From: Polynucleobacter difficilis
Lineage (GTDB): Bacteria; Pseudomonadota; Gammaproteobacteria; Burkholderiales; Burkholderiaceae
Assembly: GCF_003065365.1 (NCBI RefSeq)
Contig: NZ_CP023276.1
Coordinates: 248,001-312,000, forward strand
Length of the DNA stretch: 64,000 bases
Direction of reading: 5' to 3'
Shown piece after piece: positions 44,853 through 54,348 of the stretch. The notes under the pieces are model-generated. The model was not told the origin of the DNA and made no database searches. It saw nothing but the letters and a program-made list of their open reading frames with translations. The position numbers were made by a program, and so were the translations under genes. Position 1 is the stretch's first letter; each line of letters opens with the position of its first letter.

Positions 44853-45693
44853 AAATTCATTAAATGAAGATAATGCAACTATCAAGGGATTCGGCGATGA
44901 ATGGGAAAGATTTGATCAGTCGGATTTAGATAAAGAAGAAGCGCAAGAATTATTTCAACGATACTTCGCAATATTTCCTTGGTGGTCGCTACCAGACAAT
45001 GCAATTGGTTTTGATATGGGCTGTGGAAGTGGGAGATGGGCACTTTTAGTTGCCCCAAAAGTATTTAGACTGCACTGCATTGATCCAAGCTTGGCTTTGC
45101 ATGTAGCAAAGAAAAATTTGATCAATGAAAGAAATTGTACATTTCATGCTGCTAGTGTGGGCGATGAAATCCTTGAGGAAAATTCTATGGATTTTGGTTA
45201 TTCCTTAGGGGTACTTCACCATATACCAGATACTCAGGCCGGGATAAACGCCTGTGTGAGGTTACTTAAGCCAGGAGCACCATTCCTGCTTTATCTTTAC
45301 TACGCTTTTGATGGCAGACCTTTTTGGTTTCGTAGTCTATGGAAAATTAGCGATTTTTTTCGCCATTTTATAAGTCGACTTCCATATGGCATGCGCTATT
45401 TAAGTACCCAGTTATTTGCCTTTCTTGTATATCTCCCTCTAGCTAGATTATGTCTTTTTCTTGAGAAGTTGGGTGTTAACGAGGATTTTATTGATAGGCT
45501 GCCCCTTTGCAGTTATCGTAAGTCTAGTTTTTACACTATGAGAACAGATGCTCTTGATCGATTTGGGACTAAACTGGAAAAACGTTTCAGTAAGCAACAG
45601 ATTGAACAGATGATGACAAACGGCGGGCTAATTAATATTTCCTTTTCTGAAAATGTGCCTTATTGGTGTGCGGTTGGATATAAAGGAGGTTAA
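44845..45693 (+). CDS. SAM-dependent methyltransferase
   Basis: 282 aa, GTG start. Motifs: GFDMGCGSGRWALLV, LHCIDPSLAL, MDFGYSLGVLHHIPDTQ and LLKPGAPFLLYLYY, of the Methyltransf_11/25 type. The C-terminal part is hydrophobic and basic (about 155-225), like the methyltransferase at 33197. The last codons contain the AAGGAGGT ribosome site of the next gene. Substrate unknown. Confidence 0.75.
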   Translation: MRKNSLNEDNATIKGFGDEWERFDQSDLDKEEAQELFQRYFAIFPWWSLPDNAIGFDMGCGSGRWALLVAPKVFRLHCIDPSLALHVAKKNLINERNCTFHAASVGDEILEENSMDFGYSLGVLHHIPDTQAGINACVRLLKPGAPFLLYLYYAFDGRPFWFRSLWKISDFFRHFISRLPYGMRYLSTQLFAFLVYLPLARLCLFLEKLGVNEDFIDRLPLCSYRKSSFYTMRTDALDRFGTKLEKRFSKQQIEQMMTNGGLINISFSENVPYWCAVGYKGG

Positions 45694-45698
45694 ATTTG
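45683..45698 (+). promoter_or_regulatory. Ribosome binding site fixing a TTG start
   Basis: AAGGAGGT at 45683-45690 is 5 nt before TTG 45696. TTG must be the start because the next codon is the Cys that becomes the N-terminal nucleophile of the AsnB-like enzyme (MCGIAGF). Confidence 0.8.
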
Positions 45699-47663
45699 TG
45701 CGGTATTGCAGGGTTTATCGATCAACAATCGGGCTTTAATTCTCAGGGCGCTCTGTCACGAATGGCAGGATCAATTTCGCATCGAGGCCCTGATGATAGT
45801 GGAGTGTGGCACGATAATCGATTTGGTGTTGGACTGGCCCATACTAGGCTTTCAATACTTGATCTCAGCGTTGAGGGTAATCAGCCGATGATTTCAATTA
45901 GCGGCCGATACACTTTAGTATTTAATGGAGAAATCTATAATCATTTAGAAGTTCGAGAATTGCTTTCAAGTAGAGATAATAGTATCGAAATTTTAAGGTG
46001 GAGGGGACATTCTGATACCGAAACTTTATTAGCTGCTTTTGAGGCTTGGGGTATTAATAAAACGCTACAGAAGTCGGTTGGTATGTTTGCATTTGCCGTT
46101 TGGGATAATCTTAAGCGTACGATTACTCTTGGTCGAGATCGTATGGGAGAAAAACCTCTTTATTACGGATGGCAAGATGGCATATTTCTTTTTGGGTCAG
46201 AGCTAAAGGCGCTTAGAGCGCATCCAAGATTCGAGAATAGGATAAATCGCAATGCAATCGCATTGCAATTAAAGTATAACTACATACCTGCGCCCTATTC
46301 AATCTATTTGGGTGTGCATAAACTAATGCCAGGAACTACACTCACTATTTCGCATAGCGCATCTCCAGCTTCTGGCTTTGAACTAACACCTTATTGGAGT
46401 CTTAATGAATCCCATTCCAAAAGTTTTGATAGTAAATACTATGGCCGGGATATTGATGGAATTTCTCAGCTTCACTCCCTCTGTCTAGAGTCAATTAAGC
46501 AGCAAATGGTTGCCGATGTACCGCTTGGTGCTTTTTTATCAGGGGGCATAGATTCATCTGCTGTCGTAGCAATGATGCAAGCTCAATCAGTTAGACCAAT
46601 TAGTACATTTACCATTGGATTTTCTGAGTCGATCTATGATGAGGCAAATTATGCAAGAGAAGTTGCTAAACATTTGGGAACTAACCACACTGAACTTTAT
46701 GTAACGCCTCAGCATGCATTGGATGTAATCCCAAAATTACCATCGCTATATGATGAGCCTTTTTCTGATTCGTCACAAATACCAACATACTTGGTATCTA
46801 TGTTGGCCCAACAGCACGTTAAAGTCTCTCTTTCAGGCGATGGCGGAGATGAATTATTCGGGGGCTACAACAGGTATTTATTCACCACATCTATTTGGAA
46901 AAAAATTAGTTATTATCCACCTAGGCTTAGAAAAGCTTGTGCAAGGCTAATTTGCAAGATTCCACCGCATAGATGGAACATAATATTTAATTCAATTGAC
47001 CATCTGCTTTTCAGTCGATTCCAATTTAACAATCCTGGAGATAAACTTCATAAATTATCAGGAATACTCGGAGCATCTAGTGTAAAAGAGATATACCTTA
47101 GCCTTATTTCCCATTGGGAAGATTCATTGGATATTGTTCTTGGTTCGGAAGATGTGCCGACAATTTTTAATGATCCTAATGGGTGGTCTATAACTGAGCT
47201 TGCTGAAAACAAAATGATGTTTTTGGATATGGTCAGCTACCTGCCTGACGACATATTAGTAAAAGTAGATCGTGCAGCTATGGGCGTTGGGTTAGAAACA
47301 AGAGTTCCGCTCTTGGATCATAGAATAGTTGAATTTTCTCAAAGCATACCTTTGTCTATGAAAATACGAAATAGGCAGGGAAAATGGCTATTGCGCAAGG
47401 TATTAGATCTCTATGTTCCTTCAAATCTAATTGATAGACCTAAGATGGGATTTGGAGTTCCTATCGGCGAATGGTTACGTGGCCCCTTGAAGCATTGGGC
47501 TGAGGATCTGCTCTCCGAGTCAAGACTAAAGAAGGAGGGTTATTTGGCTCCTGTTCCAATACGAAAAAAATGGGCTGAACATCTGTCTGGAAAGCGTAAT
47601 TGGCAGTATCACTTATGGGATGTATTAATGTTTCAGGCCTGGGTTGCCGAAAATAATGTGTAA
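45696..47663 (+). CDS. asnB: AsnB-like glutamine amidotransferase (third of three)
   Basis: 655 aa, with catalytic Cys2 directly after a TTG start, HRGPDDSG, and synthetase motifs LSGGIDSSAVVAMM and SGDGGDELFGGYNRY. This is the most canonical of the three copies and is close to O-antigen AsnB proteins such as WbpS. It is coupled to the next glycosyltransferase by TAATG. Likely amidates a uronic acid residue; asparagine synthesis is the alternative. Confidence 0.87.
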   Translation: MCGIAGFIDQQSGFNSQGALSRMAGSISHRGPDDSGVWHDNRFGVGLAHTRLSILDLSVEGNQPMISISGRYTLVFNGEIYNHLEVRELLSSRDNSIEILRWRGHSDTETLLAAFEAWGINKTLQKSVGMFAFAVWDNLKRTITLGRDRMGEKPLYYGWQDGIFLFGSELKALRAHPRFENRINRNAIALQLKYNYIPAPYSIYLGVHKLMPGTTLTISHSASPASGFELTPYWSLNESHSKSFDSKYYGRDIDGISQLHSLCLESIKQQMVADVPLGAFLSGGIDSSAVVAMMQAQSVRPISTFTIGFSESIYDEANYAREVAKHLGTNHTELYVTPQHALDVIPKLPSLYDEPFSDSSQIPTYLVSMLAQQHVKVSLSGDGGDELFGGYNRYLFTTSIWKKISYYPPRLRKACARLICKIPPHRWNIIFNSIDHLLFSRFQFNNPGDKLHKLSGILGASSVKEIYLSLISHWEDSLDIVLGSEDVPTIFNDPNGWSITELAENKMMFLDMVSYLPDDILVKVDRAAMGVGLETRVPLLDHRIVEFSQSIPLSMKIRNRQGKWLLRKVLDLYVPSNLIDRPKMGFGVPIGEWLRGPLKHWAEDLLSESRLKKEGYLAPVPIRKKWAEHLSGKRNWQYHLWDVLMFQAWVAENNV

Positions 47664-48805
47664 TGGCAAAAATATTATTTGTTGTTAATGTAGATTGGTT
47701 TTTTGTATCACATCGACTTCCTTTGGCTTTGTCGGCTCTCGAAGGTGGGCATGAGATACATATTGCCTGCACTTTAACGGATAAGGCAAAATATTTAAAA
47801 GAGTTGGGAATAAGATTGCATTCACTTGAATTTAGGCGAGATAGTATCAACCCTTTTGCTTTGCTGGCAATACTATGCAATATGTATAGTCTTTTTAGGA
47901 GAATCAAGCCCGATATAGTGTATTTAATAACAATTAAGCCGGTCCTAATGGGCGGTATTGCGGCTAAGCTCGCTAAAGTTCCAGCTGTTATAAGCGCGGT
48001 ACCTGGATTGGGATTTGTATTTTTAAATGCAAAGAGTTTTAAGCAAAAACTATTAAGATATCTAATAATTCTGCTGTACAGACAATCCTTTTCTCATAAA
48101 AATCAAAAAATTATATTTCAAAATTGTTCTGATAAGGATTATTTACTTAGTGCCTCCAAGGCTTCTTCAATCAAATCTGTTCTGATACGGGGGGCTGGTG
48201 TGTCACTGGAAAAATTTCCATATATCTCTCTATCAGAATCGGTTGGTGAGAGACCTTTGATTGTGGCTATGGCGAGCCGACTTTTAAAAGATAAAGGTGT
48301 ATTTGAGTATGTTGAGGCGGCCAAAATACTAAAAAAAAGGGGGAATTCAGCAGATTTTTGGTTGATTGGTGCACCGGATCCGTCAAATCCTGGCAGCATA
48401 GAATTTTCTCAAGTTGAGGTTTGGCGTAAGGAAGGTTTTGTAGAGTGCTTGGGCTATCGCACTGAGATTGCAGAACTATATTCAAAGGCGTCAATAATTA
48501 CCCTACCATCTTATGGAGAGGGGTTACCTAAGTCATTGATTGAGGCGGCAGCTTGTGGGCGCCCAGTAATTACAACAAATGTACCGGGATGTCGCGATGC
48601 AATTATTCAAGATATAACAGGATTATTGGTTCCTCCAGGTGATGCAATGGCGCTTGCAAATGCAATTGAAAAATTACTTTTAGATGAGCGAGCTCGAATC
48701 AAAATGGGTGACGCAGGCCGTAAGCTAGCTGAAAAAGAGTTTGATGTTGGAGCGGTGATAGCATTACATAATAAAATTTATAATGAACTATTACGAAATT
48801 CCTAA
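47663..48805 (+). CDS. Glycosyltransferase family 4 (PglA-like)
   Basis: 380 aa. N-terminal ILFVVNVDWFFVSHRLPLA, AVPGLGFVF and the donor segment LPSYGEGLPKSLIEAAACGRPVIT (the central E-x7-E) are typical of PglA-type enzymes, which add the second sugar to an undecaprenyl-linked amino sugar. The gene lies just before the initiating transferase module (WbpV-like, PglC-like), which fits that role. Confidence 0.85.
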   Translation: MAKILFVVNVDWFFVSHRLPLALSALEGGHEIHIACTLTDKAKYLKELGIRLHSLEFRRDSINPFALLAILCNMYSLFRRIKPDIVYLITIKPVLMGGIAAKLAKVPAVISAVPGLGFVFLNAKSFKQKLLRYLIILLYRQSFSHKNQKIIFQNCSDKDYLLSASKASSIKSVLIRGAGVSLEKFPYISLSESVGERPLIVAMASRLLKDKGVFEYVEAAKILKKRGNSADFWLIGAPDPSNPGSIEFSQVEVWRKEGFVECLGYRTEIAELYSKASIITLPSYGEGLPKSLIEAAACGRPVITTNVPGCRDAIIQDITGLLVPPGDAMALANAIEKLLLDERARIKMGDAGRKLAEKEFDVGAVIALHNKIYNELLRNS

Positions 48806-48821
48806 TTTAAAAATTATAAAC

Positions 48822-49808
48822 ATGAATGATATTATTGCAGTTACTGGGGCCAGTGGATTTATAGGAGCTGCCATATGTGAAAGATTGGAGTCGGATGGAT
48901 GTAAGGTTCGAAAGTTATCTCGATTTTTAGATTCTCAAAGAGGCTTGATTGCTATTGGTGAAATTGATGGACATACGTCTTTTAGAGAGGCGTTAAAAGA
49001 GGTGTCTGTGATTATTCATTGTGCTGGTCGCGCGCACATTATGAATGAGCAGTCAACCGATGTGCTAAGGAAATATAGGTTAATAAATGTTGAGGCTACA
49101 TTAAATTTGGCTAGGCAAGCTGCTGAAATTGGTGTTAAGCGTTTTATTTTTTTAAGTTCAATTAAAGTAAATGGGGAGTGGACAAAAGGGGATAGTGCTT
49201 TTACTCCGCAGGACTTACCAGATCCAAGAGATCCATATGCAATCAGCAAATATGAGGCTGAACTTGGCCTTAAAAGAATTTCTGAGCAAAGTGGAATGGA
49301 GATCGTTATCATTCGCCCCCCCCTTGTTTATGGGCCAAATGTAAAAGCCAATTTTTCGAGAATGATTAATTTAATTCCTAGGATTAAATTTTTCCCACTT
49401 GGGGCCATAAAAAATAAGAGAAGCTATATTTTTTTAGATAATCTCATAGATTTAATTATTTTATGTATGACACATCCTGCTGCAGCGAATGAAGTATTTT
49501 TAGCATCCGATTGCCAAGATATTTCTACTCCTGATCTTATTAGAAGTATAGGCTTTGCGCTTTCTCGATCAGTTTATTTGATTCCTGTGCCCGTTTGCTT
49601 TTTGCGTTTTCTTTTTTCGATTTTTGGGAGAAAGGATATTATTATTCGGATTTGTTTTTCGCTTAGAGTTGATGTGACCAAGAGTATTGAAATGCTTGGG
49701 TGGAAGCCAAAAGTAAGTCTGGATGAAGGATTGTTAAAAACGGTATCAATTTTTAACGAGTCAAAATGTTTGGTCGAGAAAGTTCCAGAACTTATGAATC
49801 GGAATTAA
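48822..49808 (+). CDS. NAD(P)-dependent UDP-4-keto-6-deoxy-HexNAc reductase (WbpV/WbpK type)
   Basis: An SDR-like protein: IIAVTGASGFIGAAICERL, IHCAGRAHIMNE, SSIKVNGEWT and YAISKYEAE. This subgroup, with a hydrophobic C-terminal stretch (LIPVPVCFLRFLFSIF), includes WbpV and WbpK, which reduce the WbpM product to UDP-QuiNAc or UDP-FucNAc. I chose ATG 48822; ATG 48783 overlaps the preceding gene. The C8 run at 49316-49323 lies within it. A C4-epimerase annotation (Gne) is a possible alternative. Confidence 0.78.
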   Translation: MNDIIAVTGASGFIGAAICERLESDGCKVRKLSRFLDSQRGLIAIGEIDGHTSFREALKEVSVIIHCAGRAHIMNEQSTDVLRKYRLINVEATLNLARQAAEIGVKRFIFLSSIKVNGEWTKGDSAFTPQDLPDPRDPYAISKYEAELGLKRISEQSGMEIVIIRPPLVYGPNVKANFSRMINLIPRIKFFPLGAIKNKRSYIFLDNLIDLIILCMTHPAAANEVFLASDCQDISTPDLIRSIGFALSRSVYLIPVPVCFLRFLFSIFGRKDIIIRICFSLRVDVTKSIEMLGWKPKVSLDEGLLKTVSIFNESKCLVEKVPELMNRN

Positions 49809-49837
49809 CTGGTAATGGGTCTTCAATTTAAATTTAT

Positions 49838-50398
49838 ATGAGACGCTTTTTTGATATTTGCCTTAGTGTTATTTGTATTTTAATTTTGTCTCCACTGATT
49901 TTGAGTTTGGGGTTTATGGTTAAGCTTACTTCTCAAGGCGCTATGCTATATTGGTCGGAACGTGTTGGTAGGAATAATATATGTTTTAAGATGCCTAAAT
50001 TTCGCACGATGAAAGTTGGAACTCCTACTGTGGCAACTCACTTACTTTTTGGCTCAAGTCAATACTTAACGCCAATAGGTTCATTCTTGCGGAAATTTAG
50101 CTTGGATGAATTGCCACAGCTATGGAGTATTTTAGTTGGAGATATGAGTTTTGTGGGGCCTCGTCCTGCGCTGTTTAATCAAGATGACTTAATTGCTTTA
50201 CGGACTCAATATGGATTGGATGAGATGTTTCCAGGATTAACGGGCTGGGCGCAAGTCAATGGACGCGATGAATTGTCCATTCCTGATAAAGTGCAATATG
50301 ACTTGGAGTATCTCCAAAAGCAATCTTTTTGGTTTGATATGAGGATAATAGGTCTAACTTTTTTAAAGGTAATTCGGCGTTCAGGTGTTTCTCATTAA
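49838..50398 (+). CDS. Initiating phosphoglycosyltransferase (PglC-like, monotopic)
   Basis: 186 aa: one N-terminal reentrant hydrophobic segment (FDICLSVICILILSPLIL) and the catalytic core with KFRTM, SLDELPQLWSILVGDMSFVGPRPAL and GLTGWAQVNGRD. This small form, without the five-helix WcaJ/WbaP extension, matches PglC-type enzymes that transfer a phospho-sugar to undecaprenyl phosphate. With WbpM and the WbpV-like reductase flanking it, the first sugar is probably QuiNAc, FucNAc or a bacillosamine-like sugar. Confidence 0.9.
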   Translation: MRRFFDICLSVICILILSPLILSLGFMVKLTSQGAMLYWSERVGRNNICFKMPKFRTMKVGTPTVATHLLFGSSQYLTPIGSFLRKFSLDELPQLWSILVGDMSFVGPRPALFNQDDLIALRTQYGLDEMFPGLTGWAQVNGRDELSIPDKVQYDLEYLQKQSFWFDMRIIGLTFLKVIRRSGVSH

Positions 50399-50576
50399 TT
50401 CGGCATAAAAAACTTGATAAATCAAGGCATAGAAATCTTTCTTTTTTACACACTATTGTTGATTAGACGGTTTATTTAACTACTAATTTTTTTTAGTGTA
50501 TTTCTAGATAGATACTCCTCATTTTTGTAATTAAATCTAGCACCCAAATTTAATTTTATAATTTATAAGAATCTTT

Positions 50577-52526
50577 GTGTCAATTAATGCAACTAAACAG
50601 TCACTATTAAATCTTCCTCGTTCGGTTAAGCGGGGCTTGGTGATTTTTGTCGATTTGCTAATTTGTGGATTTAGCGTTTGGCTTTCATTTGGGCTTCGCT
50701 TAGATCATTGGGAATATTTTCAGAGTCCGCAGTGGTTTTCCTTTCTTGTTGCCATTGGTTTTTCATTCCCCCTCTTTGTGTCCTTTGGTCTATACCGTGC
50801 TATTTTTAGATATATCGGCACAGCCGCTTTTATTTCTATTAAGCGCGCTTTTATTGTTTATACGGTATTGTTTTTTGGTGTTTTTACACTCTATGGAGTT
50901 GATGGCGTGCCTAGGTCGATCGGTGTCATTCAGCCGATGCTATTGTTTTTTGGAATTGGTGCTAGCCGATATTTTGTTCGGTATTGGTTGGGGGGCATCA
51001 ATAATGTTCAAAAGGCCTTTCACCGAGCCCAGCCGATTGCTCTGATTTATGGGGCTGGTTCTGCAGGCCGCCAATTGGTATCTGGCTTGATTAGTAATCA
51101 TGAGATGTTGGTTAAAGGCTTTATTGATGATGATCCCCATTTGCAGGGAGGTACGATCAATGGAATTTCGGTATATCCCAATACTGACCTTGAAGACTTA
51201 ATCCGCCGTCTTGATATTACCGATGTACTTATGGCCATTCCTTCAGTAAGTCAAGAGCGCAGAAATGAAATTATTGCTTCATTAAATGGCTGTGGGGTCC
51301 GTGTTCGAAGCTTACCTAGGCTGATTGATCTTGCTTCTGGCAGAGTTAGGGTATCGGACCTGCATGATTTAGATATGAATGACTTGCTTGGTAGGGCAGT
51401 TGTTCCTCCTGAAATTAGCTTATTAGAAAAAAATATTCTGGGTCGAGTGGTTTTGGTAACGGGAGCTGGCGGATCTATTGGCAGTGAGCTATGCCGACAG
51501 ATTATTAAATTTTCACCTAAATCATTAATTTTGATCGATAGTAGTGAGCACTCCCTCTATCTTATTTATGAGGCATTACAGAGGACCCTCATAGGCCTTG
51601 AAGACGAGCGTTTAGCTGGTGATAGTGATGATACTTTTTCTTCATTAAATGCTGAACTGTCAATCGAGTTAGTGCCGTGCTTGGCTTCAGTGCGTGATCA
51701 CGACCTACTATTGAAGATATTCAAGATCCATAAACCGGCTACGGTCTTTCATGCGGCAGCATATAAACATGTTCCCTTGGTAGAGCAAAATCCTACCGAA
51801 GGTATTCGTAATAATGTGTATGGCACATTGACCTGCGCGCAAGTCAGCCTTGAGTGCGGCGTTGGCAATTTTATTCTAGTGAGTACGGATAAGGCTGTTA
51901 GACCAACCAATGTGATGGGGGCTAGTAAACGTATTGCTGAACTAGTTTTGCAGGCAATGGCAGATCTTGCTATTAAAGATAAGCACGCAACTAATTTCTC
52001 TATGGTGCGATTTGGCAATGTGCTGGGCTCTTCAGGATCAGTAGCGCCACTATTTAGTGCTCAAATTGCAGCGGGCGGACCGATTACATTGACTCATCCT
52101 GAGGTAACGCGGTATTTCATGACCATTCCAGAGGCGGCGCAATTAGTGATTCAGGCAAGCGCAATGGCAGAGGGAGGGGATGTCTTTGTATTGGATATGG
52201 GTGAGCCAGTCCGTATTTATGATTTAGCCACCAAAATGGTGTATTTATCTGGCCTACTGGTAAAGGATGAGGCGCGCCCTCATGGTGATATTGAGATTAA
52301 GATCACGAGTTTACGCTCAGGTGAAAAGCTCTATGAAGAGCTTCTTATTGGCGATAATCCGCAGTCAACGGTGCACCCTAAAATCATGAAGGCACATGAA
52401 GAGTTTTTGTCTTGGGGTGATTTGCAGAAGGAGCTTGAAAAGCTGAATCTTGCCTTAGAGTCATCTGATGCCAGACTGATTAAAGAGACGCTTAAAAAGT
52501 TAGTTCCTGGCTACCAGCCTAATTAG
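50577..52526 (+). CDS. wbpM: Membrane UDP-GlcNAc 4,6-dehydratase (WbpM/CapD/PglF family)
   Basis: 649 aa. Four N-terminal membrane helices (to about residue 130), a small Rossmann domain (YGAGSAGRQL) and the SDR catalytic domain with VTGAGGSIGSELCRQI. STDKAVRPTNVMGASK is the signature in which Met replaces the usual catalytic Tyr. It makes UDP-4-keto-6-deoxy-GlcNAc, the precursor of QuiNAc, FucNAc and bacillosamine. GTG start. It closes the island; the 178-bp gap before it holds only a weak 5-bp hairpin (about 50414-50427). Confidence 0.92.
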   Translation: MSINATKQSLLNLPRSVKRGLVIFVDLLICGFSVWLSFGLRLDHWEYFQSPQWFSFLVAIGFSFPLFVSFGLYRAIFRYIGTAAFISIKRAFIVYTVLFFGVFTLYGVDGVPRSIGVIQPMLLFFGIGASRYFVRYWLGGINNVQKAFHRAQPIALIYGAGSAGRQLVSGLISNHEMLVKGFIDDDPHLQGGTINGISVYPNTDLEDLIRRLDITDVLMAIPSVSQERRNEIIASLNGCGVRVRSLPRLIDLASGRVRVSDLHDLDMNDLLGRAVVPPEISLLEKNILGRVVLVTGAGGSIGSELCRQIIKFSPKSLILIDSSEHSLYLIYEALQRTLIGLEDERLAGDSDDTFSSLNAELSIELVPCLASVRDHDLLLKIFKIHKPATVFHAAAYKHVPLVEQNPTEGIRNNVYGTLTCAQVSLECGVGNFILVSTDKAVRPTNVMGASKRIAELVLQAMADLAIKDKHATNFSMVRFGNVLGSSGSVAPLFSAQIAAGGPITLTHPEVTRYFMTIPEAAQLVIQASAMAEGGDVFVLDMGEPVRIYDLATKMVYLSGLLVKDEARPHGDIEIKITSLRSGEKLYEELLIGDNPQSTVHPKIMKAHEEFLSWGDLQKELEKLNLALESSDARLIKETLKKLVPGYQPN

Positions 52527-52529
52527 TCT

Positions 52530-54182
52530 TTATTTGAGTAGGGCATTAACCGCCAATAAATCCTGATCCGTGAGTGCCGCAGCTTGGGCTTTGAGTCTCA
52601 AGGCATTGAGGATGGTGTCGTATCTGGCTTTGTAGAGCGTTGCTCTTGTCGTGAAGAGAGCGTCGAGCGCAATCAAGACATCCAAATTAATTAAAGTGCC
52701 GACATCAAAACCCAGTTGACTCGATGCCAAGGCAGAGGCCGATGATTTTTCTGCGGCCTCAAATGCTTTAACGGTAGCAAGCCCGCCATAAAAGCCGGTA
52801 AAGGCTTGGCGTGTTGCTTGAGCAGCAGCTCTACGTAAATTGTCGTAATCCGATTTGGCTTTATCCACTAGCGCTGCCCGTTGTCGAATCACCGAGTTAT
52901 TAAAGCCGCCTGAGAAGATCGGCAAACTCATCTGCAGGGCAATGGTGTTATTAAAGATGTTTTGCGTAGTTGATGGATTAAAGTTGGTCGGAGAGCCGTT
53001 CGCTGCGTTAAAGCCAGTCGTGCCTACAAAGTTCACTGTGGGGTAGTTGGCTGCCAAAGAACCCCGATAGGAGCTTTGGGCAATATCGACATTGAGTTGA
53101 CTAGCGAGAACCCCATAGTTGGCTGCTTCAGCTTGCTTAATCCAGTCAGTTAATTCTTGGCCGGGGGGCAGCTTCGGGTTGACGCTTTCTGCAATCGGTA
53201 TGCCTTTGGCATCTTTTATCTTGGCTCTGGGATCAGCAACCACACCTTCAATTTTAGCGTCTTTTGCAAGTGGCCTCAGCGGCGGTACTGGGTGACCAAC
53301 GATCTGCTCAAGCACACCGCGCCTGACGATTAATTCTGCTTGGGCGGCGGTCTCTTGGGCGTTGGCTAGATCAAAGCGAGCCTGCGCATCATTGGCATCG
53401 ACAATGGTTGCTGAGCCCACTTCAAATTTGGATTGGGCGGCTTGGAGCTGCTGCTTAATCAAGGCCTTTTTATTTTGGAAGAGTTCGACGTTGTCTTGCG
53501 CCGTGAGCACATCAAAATAGGCCTGAGATACCCGAATGACTAGATCTTGTTGGGCCTGTAAAAACTGTAAGTCCGATACTTTAGTGATTAAGTCACCTTG
53601 CTTAAATACCTCGAGGGCGGCGGCATTAAAAACTGGCTGGGTTAAGCTAACCGTGTAGCTCTTTTGATCAAAGATACGGCTATTGCCTTCGCCATGTTGG
53701 AAAAACCGGGTAGCAGTCGGGTTCGCGGAAACTTGAGGCAACAGTGTCGATAAGCCTTGCCAATAAATCTCTTTATTGGCAGCGTAATTAAAACGGGCGC
53801 TATTGAGAACCGGATCATTAAATGCCGCTTCTTGATAGAGGCGCATCAGATCGATGTTTTGCCCAAAATTGACGGCATCGCGTGGATTGATGCTGAAATT
53901 ACTAAATGCCGGAACACTGCTCGAGGCAGGCGCTGTTAATGCTGGCGGCAAGGAAAGATTTTGATTGCCTTGAGCCGCGCTCGGCATTTTGCCGGTTGCA
54001 TCGGGCAGCACAGTCACTTGGCCGGCTGCGGGCCCATTGCGATCTTGGACTGGATTAACTGCTTGCGCCAAAGCACTTGCAGGAATGCTCAAGACGATCG
54101 CCCCCCAAATGCCAGCGCTCATCACGTCCTGTAGGTAGCGGCGCTTAAAGTGGGTGGGAACTGAAAAAAACGGCAAGGTCAT
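52530..54182 (-). CDS. TolC-family outer membrane efflux protein
   Basis: 550 aa with an N-terminal signal-like region ending near ALAQA. Two long repeated helical segments are rich in Ala/Gln (for example FAQQ/LAQ-type coiled coils such as LEVFKQGDLITKVSDLQFLQAQQDLVIRVSQ, quoted in part), and the ending VLIALDALFTTRATLYKARY is TolC-like. It would form the outer-membrane channel for type I secretion or efflux. It converges with wbpM, 3 bp apart, and diverges from uppP. Longer than E. coli TolC (about 490 aa), with a low-complexity linker after the signal. Confidence 0.85.
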   Translation of the reverse strand: MTLPFFSVPTHFKRRYLQDVMSAGIWGAIVLSIPASALAQAVNPVQDRNGPAAGQVTVLPDATGKMPSAAQGNQNLSLPPALTAPASSSVPAFSNFSINPRDAVNFGQNIDLMRLYQEAAFNDPVLNSARFNYAANKEIYWQGLSTLLPQVSANPTATRFFQHGEGNSRIFDQKSYTVSLTQPVFNAAALEVFKQGDLITKVSDLQFLQAQQDLVIRVSQAYFDVLTAQDNVELFQNKKALIKQQLQAAQSKFEVGSATIVDANDAQARFDLANAQETAAQAELIVRRGVLEQIVGHPVPPLRPLAKDAKIEGVVADPRAKIKDAKGIPIAESVNPKLPPGQELTDWIKQAEAANYGVLASQLNVDIAQSSYRGSLAANYPTVNFVGTTGFNAANGSPTNFNPSTTQNIFNNTIALQMSLPIFSGGFNNSVIRQRAALVDKAKSDYDNLRRAAAQATRQAFTGFYGGLATVKAFEAAEKSSASALASSQLGFDVGTLINLDVLIALDALFTTRATLYKARYDTILNALRLKAQAAALTDQDLLAVNALLK

Positions 54183-54348
54183 TCAAATTGGCATTAGCAA
54201 AAAATAGATGAAAAATGAGTACTGAATAGCCTTCAGTTTAAGGCTAAACCGACTCTGAATGCCTAAGACCGCCGGCCTATAGCAGGAGGGCTATTTCCCC
54301 GGGCTGGAATATGGGCTTGGCATTGCTCGCAGGTCGTAAAATCAGACG

